From Fragilaria crotonensis (Eukaryota; Bacillariophyta; Fragilariophyceae; Fragilariales; Fragilariaceae), in contig JAKSYS010000672.1 in the NCBI GenBank assembly GCA_022925895.1, positions 1 through 33,744 of the forward strand: a stretch of 33,744 nucleotides of DNA, in the 5' to 3' direction. Made by a program: the position numbers and the translations under genes. The notes under the pieces were generated by a model. It was given only the letters and a program-made list of their open reading frames with translations. It searched no databases and was not told the DNA's origin. Of the stretch, positions 1 to 10,122 are shown piece after piece (the first letter of the stretch is position 1; each line of letters begins with the position of its first letter).

Positions 1-116
1 TTACTGTCACTGTCGACTAAATGTGCTGTCCACGACCATCGTGCAAAATGAAACGCGGACTACCCGCAGTAAATCTGATGATCGGTTGTTGCGAATGAAC
101 ACAACTTCAACCGGCA

Positions 117-124
117 TATATATA
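117..124 (+). promoter_or_regulatory. TATA-like octamer upstream of the SDR gene
   Basis: TATATATA lies 68 bases before the ATG at 192. Position and composition fit a TATA box, but diatom promoters are poorly defined and this could be chance. Confidence 0.25.
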
Positions 125-191
125 CGTGGCAACTCCACTTTGTCACTCCGATTGTAAATCGTAAGGAAGAGCGAAGCTGAATGATTATACG

Positions 192-1355
192 ATGAAGATT
201 TCGGCAGCGTTGTTCCTTTGTCTTGTGGGATCATCGCACGCTTTTATGCCGCAACGGTCAACGACATCACCCGTCTCATCGACCATGTTGTTGTTCAGTG
301 CTGAAAGTGCCAATGACAATTCGTCAAAACGATTGGAAGGCGTAGTATGTGTCGTCACAGGTGCAAGTCGAGGGATTGGGAAAGGCGTTGCCGTGGCGTT
401 AGGTAGGGAAGGAGCGATTGTGTACGTGACTGGAACGACATCGTCCAGTGGGAGGAAGAGGACGGCAGAAGCCTATGCTGCCGTTGAAAATGATCCTGGA
501 ACTATTGAAGAAACAGCGGCTGAAATCACAGAAGCAGGTGGACGTGGGATTGCTGTGCTTTGCAATCACGCCAACGACGATCAGGTTAAACAGCTTTTTG
601 CGCAAGTGGAGAAAGAACAGGGGCGACTCGACATATTGGTCAACAACGCATTTCGTATACCAGCAGGCGGTCCCAGCAAGCTATTTGGTAATTTTTGGGA
701 ACAGGACATTGCAGTTTGGGATAATGTACATACCGTTGGTCTCCGAAGTCACTACGTTGCAACATGCTATGCCATACCTTTGCTATTGAAGAGTGAACCA
801 ACTTCAACATTGCCACGTCCCTTAGTTGCGATGATAAGCTCGTTCGGGGGGCTAACCTACACTTTCAATGTGGCCTATGGTGTTGCCAAGGCGGGCGTTG
901 ATCGTTTGGCCAAGGATATGTCGGTTGAGCTGGCCGGGAAAAACATCTGCATAACCTCGTTCTGGCCCGGTCTAGTCTTGACCGAACGCACCCAAATACT
1001 TGTGGAAAATGGTTTGTGGGATGAATATGTGAGCTTGGACTTGGACAATTCCGAAACTCCTGAATTCACCGGGCGTGCTATTGTAGCCGTAGCCACAGAT
1101 CCGAACAACACGGCTAAGAGCGGTACATTTCAAGTGGTCGCGGAACTAGCGCAAGAATACAAGTTCACCGATATCGACGGGAGCACTCCACCTAGCATCC
1201 GATCATTGAAATTTCTTCTCCCAGCTTATGGCATGACAGCAGAGCAACGCAGAAAAGTACCCCCATGGATGATTCCAGATTGGAAGCTTCCCTTTTGGGT
1301 CATGGCTGGAGGGCGACCGCCAACTGAAGAAGTCAAAACTGGCAGACCAATCTGA
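192..1355 (+). CDS. DHRS1-like short-chain dehydrogenase/reductase with plastid-type presequence
   Basis: A 387-residue NAD(P)-dependent oxidoreductase of the classical SDR fold. Seen: the nucleotide-binding motif TGASRGIG at residues 56-63, NNA at 151-153, the catalytic serine region SSFGG near 216-220 and YxxxK at Y229/K233. The stretches around FWEQDIAVW and FNVAYGVAKAG match the pattern of DHRS1 rather than of fatty-acid or chlorophyll-pathway reductases. The N-terminus (residues 1-17) is a hydrophobic signal peptide ending in SSHAF-MP, which resembles the diatom ASAFAP plastid-import motif; residues 18-45 are Ser/Thr-rich like a transit peptide. Plastid location is therefore inferred; animal DHRS1 is not plastidial. 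The ATG at 192 is the first in frame and gives the complete presequence. The substrate cannot be told from sequence. The frame is intact. Confidence 0.9.
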   Translation: MKISAALFLCLVGSSHAFMPQRSTTSPVSSTMLLFSAESANDNSSKRLEGVVCVVTGASRGIGKGVAVALGREGAIVYVTGTTSSSGRKRTAEAYAAVENDPGTIEETAAEITEAGGRGIAVLCNHANDDQVKQLFAQVEKEQGRLDILVNNAFRIPAGGPSKLFGNFWEQDIAVWDNVHTVGLRSHYVATCYAIPLLLKSEPTSTLPRPLVAMISSFGGLTYTFNVAYGVAKAGVDRLAKDMSVELAGKNICITSFWPGLVLTERTQILVENGLWDEYVSLDLDNSETPEFTGRAIVAVATDPNNTAKSGTFQVVAELAQEYKFTDIDGSTPPSIRSLKFLLPAYGMTAEQRRKVPPWMIPDWKLPFWVMAGGRPPTEEVKTGRPI

Positions 1356-1384
1356 CAGGAGCTACAGTATTAGGTATGTTTATG

Positions 1385-1408
1385 GGCGTGAGGCGTGAGG
1401 CGTGAGGC
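1385..1408 (+). repeat. GGCGTGA microsatellite
   Basis: Three perfect copies plus a partial fourth of the 7-mer GGCGTGA lie in the short spacer between the SDR and RNF113 genes. The rest of the spacer (1356-1734) is rich in GTAC/AGTAC motifs and holds no convincing gene. Confidence 0.85.
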
Positions 1409-1734
1409 ACATGAGGGAGAATTCTTAACATGCTCGTACTGTTGCTCGTAGTACGCAGTACGCACCTCCATGATTGTGCCGTAAAGTATTGTACGACACG
1501 GACATCCGGTGTGCATGGTTGTACTGTAGTATGGAGTTAAAGGTACTGGTACAGGCATGATGCGATAAGGTAGAAACACGACAGTACTACGAGTACTGTA
1601 CTTATGCTCAACACAGTATCACATTACATGTGAGTTTGGAAGCCCGTCGAACTCCTGTGAACGTCCGAATGACAGCCTTTCGCAGGCCGCCGCGATGTTG
1701 GCCTGTATTCTCACTAAAATCAATGCCGGCCACA

Positions 1735-2580
1735 ATGTTTCGAAAATCAAAAAAGCCCACGAAGACCTTACGGAAACGGCCCGCTCAGGACGATGAGGAT
1801 GAAGATAAAACAACATCGGAGCTCCTCCAAGAAGCTCGCGCGAACTCGAATGGCAAGAAGCAAAAATCAGCAGCAGTAGAGCAAGACAATGCATCATCGC
1901 TGATGCAGCAGTACAAAGCGTCAGGTGCTCCGCAATTGTCCGAAAAGGACTTGGCAACAGGCACGGCGCAGCATCATCCTGAAGCAATAGTTGAGAAGGA
2001 GAAACCTGATGATGGTATATTTCGAGATACATCTCGAAACAAGTTCTTGGCAGGTCCTCTCAAAGCCACACAATTTGTCCGGACGACTGCTCGTTTCGAC
2101 TATCAACCAGATATTTGCAAAGACTACAAGGATACTGGCTTCTGCGGATTTGGGGACACGTGCATTTATCTCCACGACCGAGGCGACACCTTGACAGGGT
2201 GGCAGCTCGAACAACAGTGGGAGGAACAAAAGAAAAAGGATATGGCATTGCGCGAACTCGATGCGTTCGCCGATGGCCAGCAACTAAAAGAAGAGGTCGA
2301 TGAGCTTCCAGAGGATGGTTTACCATTTGCATGCCACATTTGTCGAGATCACTTTAAAGACCCCGTAGTGACAAGGTGTGCACACTACTTTTGTGAAAAA
2401 TGTATTTTGGGTTACGTTCGCGCCTTGGACAAACCTTTATGCCCTATATGCAATATGGATACGCATGGTGTCTTCAATCAACCTACCAAGTTGCTTTCTA
2501 AGAAGCGACGGCTACTTGGAGGTTCCGCATCATGGAAAGAATTCGGGGAAGCTCAAAAGAAGTCCACGCCTAGCAGCTAA
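1735..2580 (+). CDS. RNF113/Cwc24-type pre-mRNA splicing factor (CCCH + RING)
   Basis: A zinc-finger protein of the RNF113A/Cwc24 family, a spliceosome component and probable E3 ubiquitin ligase in the nucleus. Seen in order: a basic Lys/Arg-rich N-terminus (MFRKSKKPTKTLRKRP), an acidic linker, then a CCCH finger (C-x8-C-x5-C-x3-H, starting at nt 2116). Next come GWQLEQQWEEQ, which typically follows the finger in this family, and a C3HC4 RING starting at nt 2332 (CHIC ... CAHYFCEKC ... CPIC). The open frame extends upstream to an ATG at 1630, but the family normally begins with the basic segment, so the ATG at 1735 (or 1723) is preferred; 281 residues from 1735. It ends 25 bp before the convergent PPR gene, so the 3' UTRs must overlap. 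Confidence 0.93.
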   Translation: MFRKSKKPTKTLRKRPAQDDEDEDKTTSELLQEARANSNGKKQKSAAVEQDNASSLMQQYKASGAPQLSEKDLATGTAQHHPEAIVEKEKPDDGIFRDTSRNKFLAGPLKATQFVRTTARFDYQPDICKDYKDTGFCGFGDTCIYLHDRGDTLTGWQLEQQWEEQKKKDMALRELDAFADGQQLKEEVDELPEDGLPFACHICRDHFKDPVVTRCAHYFCEKCILGYVRALDKPLCPICNMDTHGVFNQPTKLLSKKRRLLGGSASWKEFGEAQKKSTPSS

Positions 2581-2605
2581 TGCATGTTTATCCCCGGCAA
2601 GGAAA

Positions 2606-5600
2606 TCACCTTCCAGCGATGGCTGCTTTTGTCTCTCTCAAGAAGAGGACTCTTCCCACAGCTTGTTCAAAGCTACGGGAAACCCTCTCGTTAACATGTC
2701 CGCGTTGTTTGCAATCACGAAACACCGCAACCACCATTTCGTCCCGTTTCGAACCTGGCGGTAAAAGTCGAATGCAAGCAGACAAAAAATTCACGTAGCA
2801 AGTGGGCGTGGGCTCGAGGCAACTCAGCAAATCTCGAAACGTTTCACGCGCAATTCGAAATGCGTTGGCCTTTTCCTCGTCATTTTTACAGAATGTGTAA
2901 GCACAGGCGTTGAGCACAGACGAGTATGTGATTGCTGTCGGCATCAAGTCGCTGTGTCCGTGTTGCTGATGATGCAGCTTCATGCGATGTAGTAGCGCTG
3001 CAGCAGCTTCGGCCTTATTTGACGTCCGGCTTTTTGCAACAGCATTTATGGCAGCATTGTAGAAATAAAAGTTAGGGCGGACATGTGATTTGCCAGCGGC
3101 ATGCGCGCTCTCGACACGATTCAGTATAGAAAGGGCTTGTTCCATCCCACCGACTTTAGCCCATGCCGATATGACAGTGGAATACGAATATGCATTAGGA
3201 GTCATATCTCGGTCGCCATTCTTCGCGAGGATTTCCATGTGATTAAGAATTGCTTCAGCGCGTTCCGCTGCTCCTTCAAGGTTGCTTTGTGCCCAACAAT
3301 TCATGACAGAGGAGAAGCTAACAGAGTTGGGCTTGATTCCTGGATTGTTTTCTGCAGCTTGTTGCATCTTATTCAGCAGGCTTTCTGCTCGTTGAGGACT
3401 TTCTGTGTGCCCGCTTTTCGCCCAACAGTTGATCGCCGAGTTGTAACAAATAGTGTTCGCGGATATTCCTTCTCGCTCCATGGAATCGAGCAGAACTTCG
3501 GCCTGAAAACCTGCATTGTGAGTACGGGATCGTGCGTACGCATCCATGACGCAGGCATACGACACAAAGTCTGGTCGGCAATCTCGAAGACCCTCCTCTT
3601 TAGAAATCGTAAGCATTCGCTGCAAAAGTTGTTCCGCGCGTTGAACAGCCTCGACCGTCCCCATTTTTGCGTATCCACTTAACACAGTATTGTAGCTGGA
3701 AGAGTCAGGTCGAACTCCCCAGACGCAGAGTCTAATTCCATCTTTTCTAGTACTTGCTCAGCATACGTTGCAGCACCAGGATTGTTGTTTTTGATGACGG
3801 CGTCCATCAAAATATTGAATGTGATGCGATCTGGGTTCATTCCATTTTGTCTCATCTCATCCATGAAGGCTATAGCTTTGTCAATGCTGCCTCCTGGGCT
3901 ATCTCTGGCAACAGCACGAAGCACAGTGTTGTAGGTAATTATATCTGGCTTGACGGTCGCATCGCCTGCAGAGAACTTGTCTTTCATTTCTCGAAAAAGA
4001 GCATCAACGCGGTGAAATTCCACTTGAGCTTTTTCGAAGACATTCAGAACGGAGTTGTAACTGATAGTATTCGGGTGGGAGTCTGGGTGGCTTTCCATGA
4101 CACGTAATAATCCTTCTGCTCGTTGAGCTGCCGACGCTGAGCTGGATGCTTCTCGGTCCCCTCTTGAATCAATGTCCGCCGCATACGAGTCAAGAGCTAT
4201 GTTGTACATCACTCTATCCGGTTCTAGCTCCTTGTTATGCGTCGCAAGAGCTTTGCAGTGAAGAAGAATCTGTTCTACTTTGGCACCACATTGACCTGAG
4301 AAGATTTCCATGGTTGCGCTGTAGCTGATGCGATCAGGTGCTACCCAAGGATTGACACGGGTTTCACTTAAGTGGGTCATTCGCTGCAACAACGTTTCAG
4401 CTTGAAGGGCAGCGTCTGGCCGACCACTCTTGGCCAATCCACGAAGGACGACGTTGTAGCAATTTGTGTGTGTCAGCCCAGGAAGGGCTTCTTGTGCAGC
4501 CTCAGCTTCGTTTAGAGTCGTCAACGCAAGATCTAACTGATTGGAATCCACTAGGGCAAGCAGGTACGTCGCCAATGTAGTTGCGTCTGGCACCACTCCT
4601 GAATCATGCGCTTGCATACGCTCCCATAGCTGCTGTGCCACATTAGCTGCCTTCTCTTTGGAGCAAAGGTACATGACTGCGCTGTAGGGAATTAAGCTGA
4701 GAGTGTCGATTCTTACATCCTTTTCCATGTCGTTCAATGTCGCCAAAACGACCTCGAGCGAGTCCGGGAGTCCGCTGTGCACCCACGTGGAAATAAGAGT
4801 CGTGTAGATTTTGGAATGAGGCGCATTGTCTTGGTTCAGCAGATCCTTGGCAAGATTCATCATAGACGTTACACAACCTTCCACAGTACGCTGACCTCCG
4901 CATGCAAGGTCGACTTGAGCATCTGTTAAAGTGATACCCTCAAATTGATTGAAGAACCAGCTACGCTTGGACCACAAGTTCAACTCCATGAGGTTAACAT
5001 GAAGCATATCTTCGGGAATTCCAGGAAAGATCGGGTCGGCTTGTAGCTTTTTCATGGCGTTCAGCACGCTGGACGCTTGTACGAGAGCCTCGAGCAAATC
5101 ATGATGGTGGAATATCGATTGGTCCTTTTCAACGACCACGAGTTGGTACGTATCTCGGAAGGCATACAACAGGTGTTCGATGAGGAAGGTTAGCCCTCCC
5201 AATGGATGATCCTCGGTTTTGACTATCTCTTGAATGGCCTGAGGATCTCCTCGCTCCATTAACGCGTGAAAGAGTCTCGAGGCAATGGGAAGTTCGCCAG
5301 GGCTTCGTCGTTCATGCTTTGTGTGATGCAGCGCTCGAATGCTGGTCCAGTAGTTCAAAGCACGCTTGACGGCTTGAACATCTGAGAACTGAAAGGTTTC
5401 AAGAGCAAGAACCTGCTCTGTCAGCTTCAACATAGCATCGTACTCCAACACAGCCGCGCGTTCACCTTCTGGGGTTCGCTCCAGCGACGAATGGATCACG
5501 GAACGGCTTGGATTTGCAATCAAGTGCGTCGGTGAACCATCGACATTGGAGCATATTGAGGAGAAGTGCCTCGAGCTGGTCGAGATGCTGCGTGGTCGTT

Positions 5601-5679
5601 TCAATCCCAATCGTCGCAAGGCCGGACGAAACATCCAATCCAATTGTCGAATAGGTTGTCTGATGCCTGATGGTCTCAA
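2606..5679 (-). CDS. Long pentatricopeptide repeat (PPR) protein, one frame break
   Basis: An organellar RNA-binding PPR protein of about 1,025 residues, read in two overlapping frames: 5679-3679 (N-terminal 666 aa) and 3685-2606 (C-terminal part). Typical repeat openings recur along both parts, for example ISYNSVLNVFEKA, ITYNTVLRAVARD, VSYACVMDAYARS, ICYNSAINCWAKS and YSYSTVISAWAKV. The repeat between the parts is cut in the middle. One missing base near the C4 run at 3717-3720 (G4 on the coding strand) would put the whole repeat back in frame, so this is read as one gene. The Arg/Ser-rich N-terminus (residues 1-45, with SISTSSRHFSS) looks like a mitochondrial presequence. No extra C-terminal domain such as SMR or DYW is seen. 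The target RNA is unknown. Confidence 0.88.
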
Positions 5680-5755
5680 AGAGTATTTCAGTGTTGGTGA
5701 TTATTCGCCTCTTAGAGTGAGGACTGGCGAGGACGCGCTCTCGACACAGCTACCG

Positions 5756-5840
5756 GTACAAGTAGAAGTACTAATACCAGGTACCAGTATCGGTAGTAGG
5801 ACACTTTATTTGGTACTCCGAGTACTGAGTACCGGTACAA
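5756..5840. repeat. GTAC/AGTACT-rich low-complexity cluster
   Basis: Dense, partly palindromic runs of GGTAC, AGTAC and ACCGGTAC upstream of the PPR gene. The same kind of cluster recurs in other spacers of this window (about 1438-1615, 8528-8660, 12720-12770, 28555-28610, 33045-33190). No gene is seen here. Confidence 0.6.
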
Positions 5841-6154
5841 AAAAGCCATGGGACAACACATATTTGGTCACGGCAAATGCGGCGAAATACATTTTCTGGT
5901 CAAACGGAGCATTCAGTTGACCACTCAGTTTCCACGTGCTATAGAAGATGTTGAACCCATCGTATGAAGTCACCATGTGGTAGCATCCATATTCAGTGCC
6001 GTCCCTGCGTCTTAAGTCTTATCACAAATGCCGCGTGCACACCTGGTACAACTAGATTTGCGGTCTGCATATGAATTGTCAGGCTTGCCAGCAGGTATGG
6101 TCACCTAGCTATGGTAAGGGCTTAGATGACGACCGCAATACCTACAATCGTCGT

Positions 6155-6385
6155 CAACCTCCTGCTTTTTGCGCCTTGCCGTCTCACAGAGGTTGGCGCT
6201 TTTCATCGATTGTCCACACGCCTAGTCTTCCAAAATCAGAGCAGAATTTATGAAACGGTTAGCACTACATGTCAACTTCTCGCCTTTTCACCTTGCCTTC
6301 TCACAGAGGTCCGAGCTTCACGTAGATTCTCTAGACTCCAAGTGATTCCCGACTTTCCAAAATCTGGGAAGAAATTTGGAAACAT
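6155..6385 (+). repeat. Two-copy degenerate direct repeat (~115 bp unit)
   Basis: Copy 1 (about 6155-6257) and copy 2 (about 6271-6385) share an ordered set of blocks: TCAACnTCnnGC, CCTTGCCnTCTCACAGAGGT (6182-6193 and 6299-6310 for the core) and TCCAAAATC (6229-6237 and 6356-6364). An open frame runs through both but looks like repeat translation rather than a gene. The rest of 5680-6486 holds no recognisable gene. Confidence 0.65.
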
Positions 6386-6486
6386 ATGATGCTATACCAG
6401 GAGTTTTGGAAGGTATGTAGGTGTACACAAGGCCAACACAACGGGTACAACGACATAGGTATGCTCGTTGGAACATATGCAGGAAA

Positions 6487-7748
6487 TCACACGAGCCTAG
6501 AACGCCGTTTGTCTTCATAGTATACTTCAGTACTTTCAGAGCCATTGTCATCCTCAAAAACGGTCGAGCTACCGCATGGAAAGAGTTCGCGGCGGCCCAG
6601 TTTCTGTATCTTCGAGGCACTGACATGAACCAAATCAACAAGATCATTGCGCACCTCGAAGATATCCTGTGGAAATGTTTGAAATGGGAGCTTCCAATTC
6701 AGCTCCTCCATTGTGACTATCTCGGGTGGTTGTTCGCGACGAGGCAACGGCCTTTCAACCTTGTAGGCCAATCCACACATGCCTACGTTAGCTTGTTCGA
6801 GGTTTTCAAGACCGACTTCAGTGTTGGCCCTGGCGTATCGAAGCTGATCCTCAACTAAGTCTACTTTTTCTTGTTGCTCACTAACAAGCCGACCCAATTC
6901 CTGGTAGATATTTTTCACCACGTGAATCTTAGTGTTGATTTTCAAAGTCTCCCTCTCGCGTTCACGCATGGCACGTTCAAAGAAATCTTCCTTCTCCTGT
7001 TAGAGTCAAAACATTAGTCAGGCAAGCCACAACGACAGAAAGTTGCAAACACGAATTCACACGCACCTCGTCGGCGAGAGTGCGTTGCTTCCCCTGGTCT
7101 TGGATTCTTTCGCGTGATGGCCTCTCCTCCTTTCGACTGAAAAGAAGTGCGGCTTCAGCATTTTGCTTCCTGTGGTAATTTGTCACTGCGCTGGTATACA
7201 TTTTGTGAGCTCGTTCAAAATCTCGTTTCAGCTTGGAAAAGGAAGCTTTGACTGCAAGATCCTTTTGGTTCCAGGGGCTCTGCTTGATTGCCGCGTCCAA
7301 ATCAGTGGCAGCATTTTCCGCTGATTGTAAGAGAATGCGAGTTCTGCAGACAACGCCGTTAGGGACGAAAAGTTCTGCAATTTTCGAAGCTTTCACGAAG
7401 AAGTACTAACCTCCATTGGTCTCCTGGCGTCATGACATCAGAGTCCACCATCAAATGTAGTTCGTTCACCATCTTCTGGAATTGTACTATCTCGTCATTT
7501 AACCTCGAAAACGCTGAGAGGCTAGTGAGAGAATCATACCGAGGGACAGTGGTGGAGTGTGCGATTAATCCTTTCTCCTTGAGTACATTCCTATCGCGCT
7601 CGTGGAGTTTCAGAGCTTCAGAGATCTGATCGACGGCCACCTTCGGATCCACCTGTGCTGGTGGCGGAGGGTCGCGTTGCCTATTCCTTTGTGGCGGAAG
7701 GCTGACCTTTGGAGGTAACGGGTTCTTTCCCACATCACGAAACGACAT
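6487..7748 (-). CDS. Q-SNARE (syntaxin 7/12/Pep12-like), three exons
   Basis: A membrane-fusion SNARE, probably endosomal/vacuolar. Exons: 7748-7411, 7343-7067 and 6996-6487. Introns of 67 nt (GTTAGT...CTGCAG) and 70 nt (GTGCGT...AACAG) keep the frame exactly. Exons 1-2 carry a helical N-terminal domain; the segment around NQKDLAVKASFSKLKRDF resembles the region before the SNARE motif in syntaxin 7/12. Exon 3 carries the heptad SNARE motif with a Q at the likely zero layer (VSEQQEKVD). The start at 7748 (MSFRDVGK) is preferred to the upstream ATG at 7865. Odd: the read-through C-terminus is hydrophilic and lacks the usual tail anchor. Short hydrophobic stretches exist in other frames (MILLIWFMSV at about 6647-6618; another near 6460-6400), so a third intron or alternative 3' end is possible. 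The reading is 374 residues as it stands. Confidence 0.8.
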
Positions 7749-8804
7749 CTTCGAGAGTCGTCTACCGATCTGCAGGTTAACGATTCGATGATTACTCAAG
7801 GGGCTCAGTGAACCTACTCCAAAGTGATGAGTGAAGTCAGTATCGAGGCAAGCAAGGAAAAGCAATTCATGAATCAGGCGAGAATGGGAGTCAAAAATGT
7901 GAAGCGATGATAATAATAATCAGCCCTGAAGGAAATCATACCGAGTTGGCTCGACAAATTAAAAGAGTGAAATTTTTACCTCACTTGACCTCATTTTGCC
8001 TCATCCGTTGAAACCTGTGACGCAGGACGGCTTATTATGATATACTCCAGTAGAAGAAAACATCTTCTCAGTACCTCTAAAAACATATCTGTGTAAACGA
8101 CAGTGTTACAGCAAATTTACAGTTTTAAACAGGAAGTACAATACTTCTAAGTTCTTCTTTTTTGTGATACTTGCATGTTGTACATTGCGTATACACATGT
8201 AAAAACCTACCTGATACAGTCAAATACGCAAAAACTCGAAATGATTTTGGAATTTCTTTTTTGGGGTAAAAACTAAAAACGCTTTCGTTTTTTAAAAGTG
8301 CCTCCTACGGTTATGTGGTACTCGTACAGTATGGACAAGTTTGGAGTCGCGGGTCGTCGCGTGTCGCGGGGGGATGCCACTCGGAGTCTCCTCCGGGCTC
8401 CGGGGTCGTGGAGAGCATGCAAGCCCTTTCTCGTCATGACTCTTGCTATATATGTGTATCATCTATTCATACATACAAGTGCATCTACTCGTTTATAAGT
8501 GTATTTTTTCGTGTTTACAGCAATATCATATTACCGGTAGAAGTACTACTTCCTACTACAGTTGAGTAGTACTACTACTTGTACTTGTACTCGAGTGTAC
8601 AGGTGGACGAATATGACACATAGCATCGACAGGTACTGTATTGTACTCAAGAGCACTGGAGTATGTAAGGGCAGTACGACGTCTGTTGCATAACAGGCAA
8701 CAAACCGCTGCTGTCAACACTTGGAAGGTGAGGGTGTGGGAAATCAATTTTGGTCCATGGCCTCCGATATGTAGTTGAAGTGATTCAAATAACCTGCAGC
8801 AGCC
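7749..8804. other. Intergenic region, no gene seen
   Basis: Spacer between the divergent SNARE and isomerase genes, so it should hold both promoters. It is AT-rich between about 7890 and 8300. A GTAC/AGTACT-rich stretch with TACTACTACTTGTACTTGTACTC-type repeats lies at 8528-8660. Short open frames at 8298-8569 and 8556-8747 show no domain and look like chance. Confidence 0.6.
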
Positions 8805-9755
8805 ATGTCGACACGGCGCACATCCAAATTGACGGTCACTTTGCTAGTGCTGGCCTTCAGGGCAACCACAGGTTTTCATGTCTTTCCTACGTTACCGAAA
8901 TGTAAACAATGGCGGCCGATTCTGGCCGCGCAAGAGTATGGCCAAGGTATGGACCAACAGGCCATGATGGAATCTGACATGTTGATTGTGGTGAATGAGA
9001 ATGACGTCGTTGTCAATGACATTGTTGTGTCAAAGAAAGAAGCTCATTCATTCAACGTCAACCAGCCTCGGGGTGTGGCTCACCGGGCTTTCAGCTTTTT
9101 CATCTTCAATAAGGACAAAGAGCTGTTACTTACCCGTAGGGCAGCATCCAAGATTACGTTCCCTTGAGTGTGGACCAACACAGCATGCTCGCATCCCCTC
9201 CATGGAATGACTCCTAATGAAGTCGATGAAGTACCAGCTGCGTATCCAAATTTTCCAGGCGCCAAGCATGCCGCCATTCGCAAACTGAAGCACGAACTAG
9301 GAATTGATCCCAAATATGTTCCTCATGATGAAATCCAATTCGTTTCGCGATTTCACTATTGGGCCGCTGATACAAAAACGTATGGCAGTGAAACACCATG
9401 GGGGGAACATGAGGTTGACTATGTGTTTTTTCTGTACTGTAAGGATGAAGATCCCGTGGTGGTTGCAAATCCAGAGGAAGTTGATGAGTTCAAATATGTG
9501 TCCATAGACGGTTTGAAGGATATGTTTACAGACTCATCACTGCTATGGTCACCATGGTTTCGGGGAATAATGGACGCAGGAGGCTTTGATTGGTGGCAGG
9601 ACCTGGAAAACACCATGGCAGGCAAGAATACAGATAGTACAGTTCACTTTTTTGACCCTCCCGCCGAACACTTCGCGGAATACAACGACAAATCTCACAG
9701 TCGAACAACTGGAGTTATGCCTGCAGATGTAGTTGCAGAGCCAATAAATAAATGA
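8805..9755 (+). CDS. Type I isopentenyl-diphosphate delta-isomerase, plastid-type, with in-frame TGA
   Basis: Interconverts IPP and DMAPP in isoprenoid synthesis. Two segments in the same frame (8805-9164 and 9168-9755) are separated only by TGA at 9165-9167. It sits exactly where family members have Gly (TFPG-x-WTNT), so GGA to TGA is a one-base difference. Seen: the catalytic Cys motif TNTACSHP, the Nudix-like helix AAIRKLKHELG, and the metal/acid motif GEHEVDYVFF, all as in type I enzymes. The N-terminus has a signal-like hydrophobic stretch ending TTGF-HV, compatible with a diatom plastid presequence, which fits the plastidial MEP pathway. Length without the stop is 316 residues. It is either a nonsense allele or pseudogene, or a base-call error; readthrough is less likely. 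Confidence 0.9.
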
Positions 9756-10122
9756 TCAAAGCTATTATACGCCTTCGGTCTCTCCCACATTATCCACTAC
9801 CCGCACTTTAGCGTCGTCTTTGACGGGGGATGTAGTGTTGGCTTGGATCGAGCTACTCTTAGCCGTGAATTCCTACCGAGACAATCACACCAAGGGTCAC
9901 CGGATCTAAATCTCACCACGACCGATTCCTCAAGAATGGGATGATTGATGAGTCAAAGGTGAAGGATTCGTTGGTTATTGTGCAACCTAGGCTAATACAA
10001 CTGGTACGACTACTGGAAAAAGGCATGTCCTAGTCACTCAAACTGTTATCAATGTGAAGTCCCGACAACCAGGTCGCGTTCACCATGACTTCTCGGTGTC
10101 AATGAATAGTGGACGCCGTTCC
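9756..10122. other. Convergent spacer between isomerase and PLAA genes, nothing recognised
   Basis: 367 bases holding the 3' UTRs of two converging genes. No open frame with a domain, no RNA gene and no strong repeat seen. Confidence 0.6.

Noticed and set aside
6126..6389. 87-codon plus-strand frame
   Set aside because: It is an in-frame reading of the two-copy degenerate repeat, with no domain and no support as a gene.
9165..9167. Selenocysteine recoding of the isomerase TGA
   Set aside because: The position is a conserved Gly, not Cys, so selenocysteine makes no sense there.
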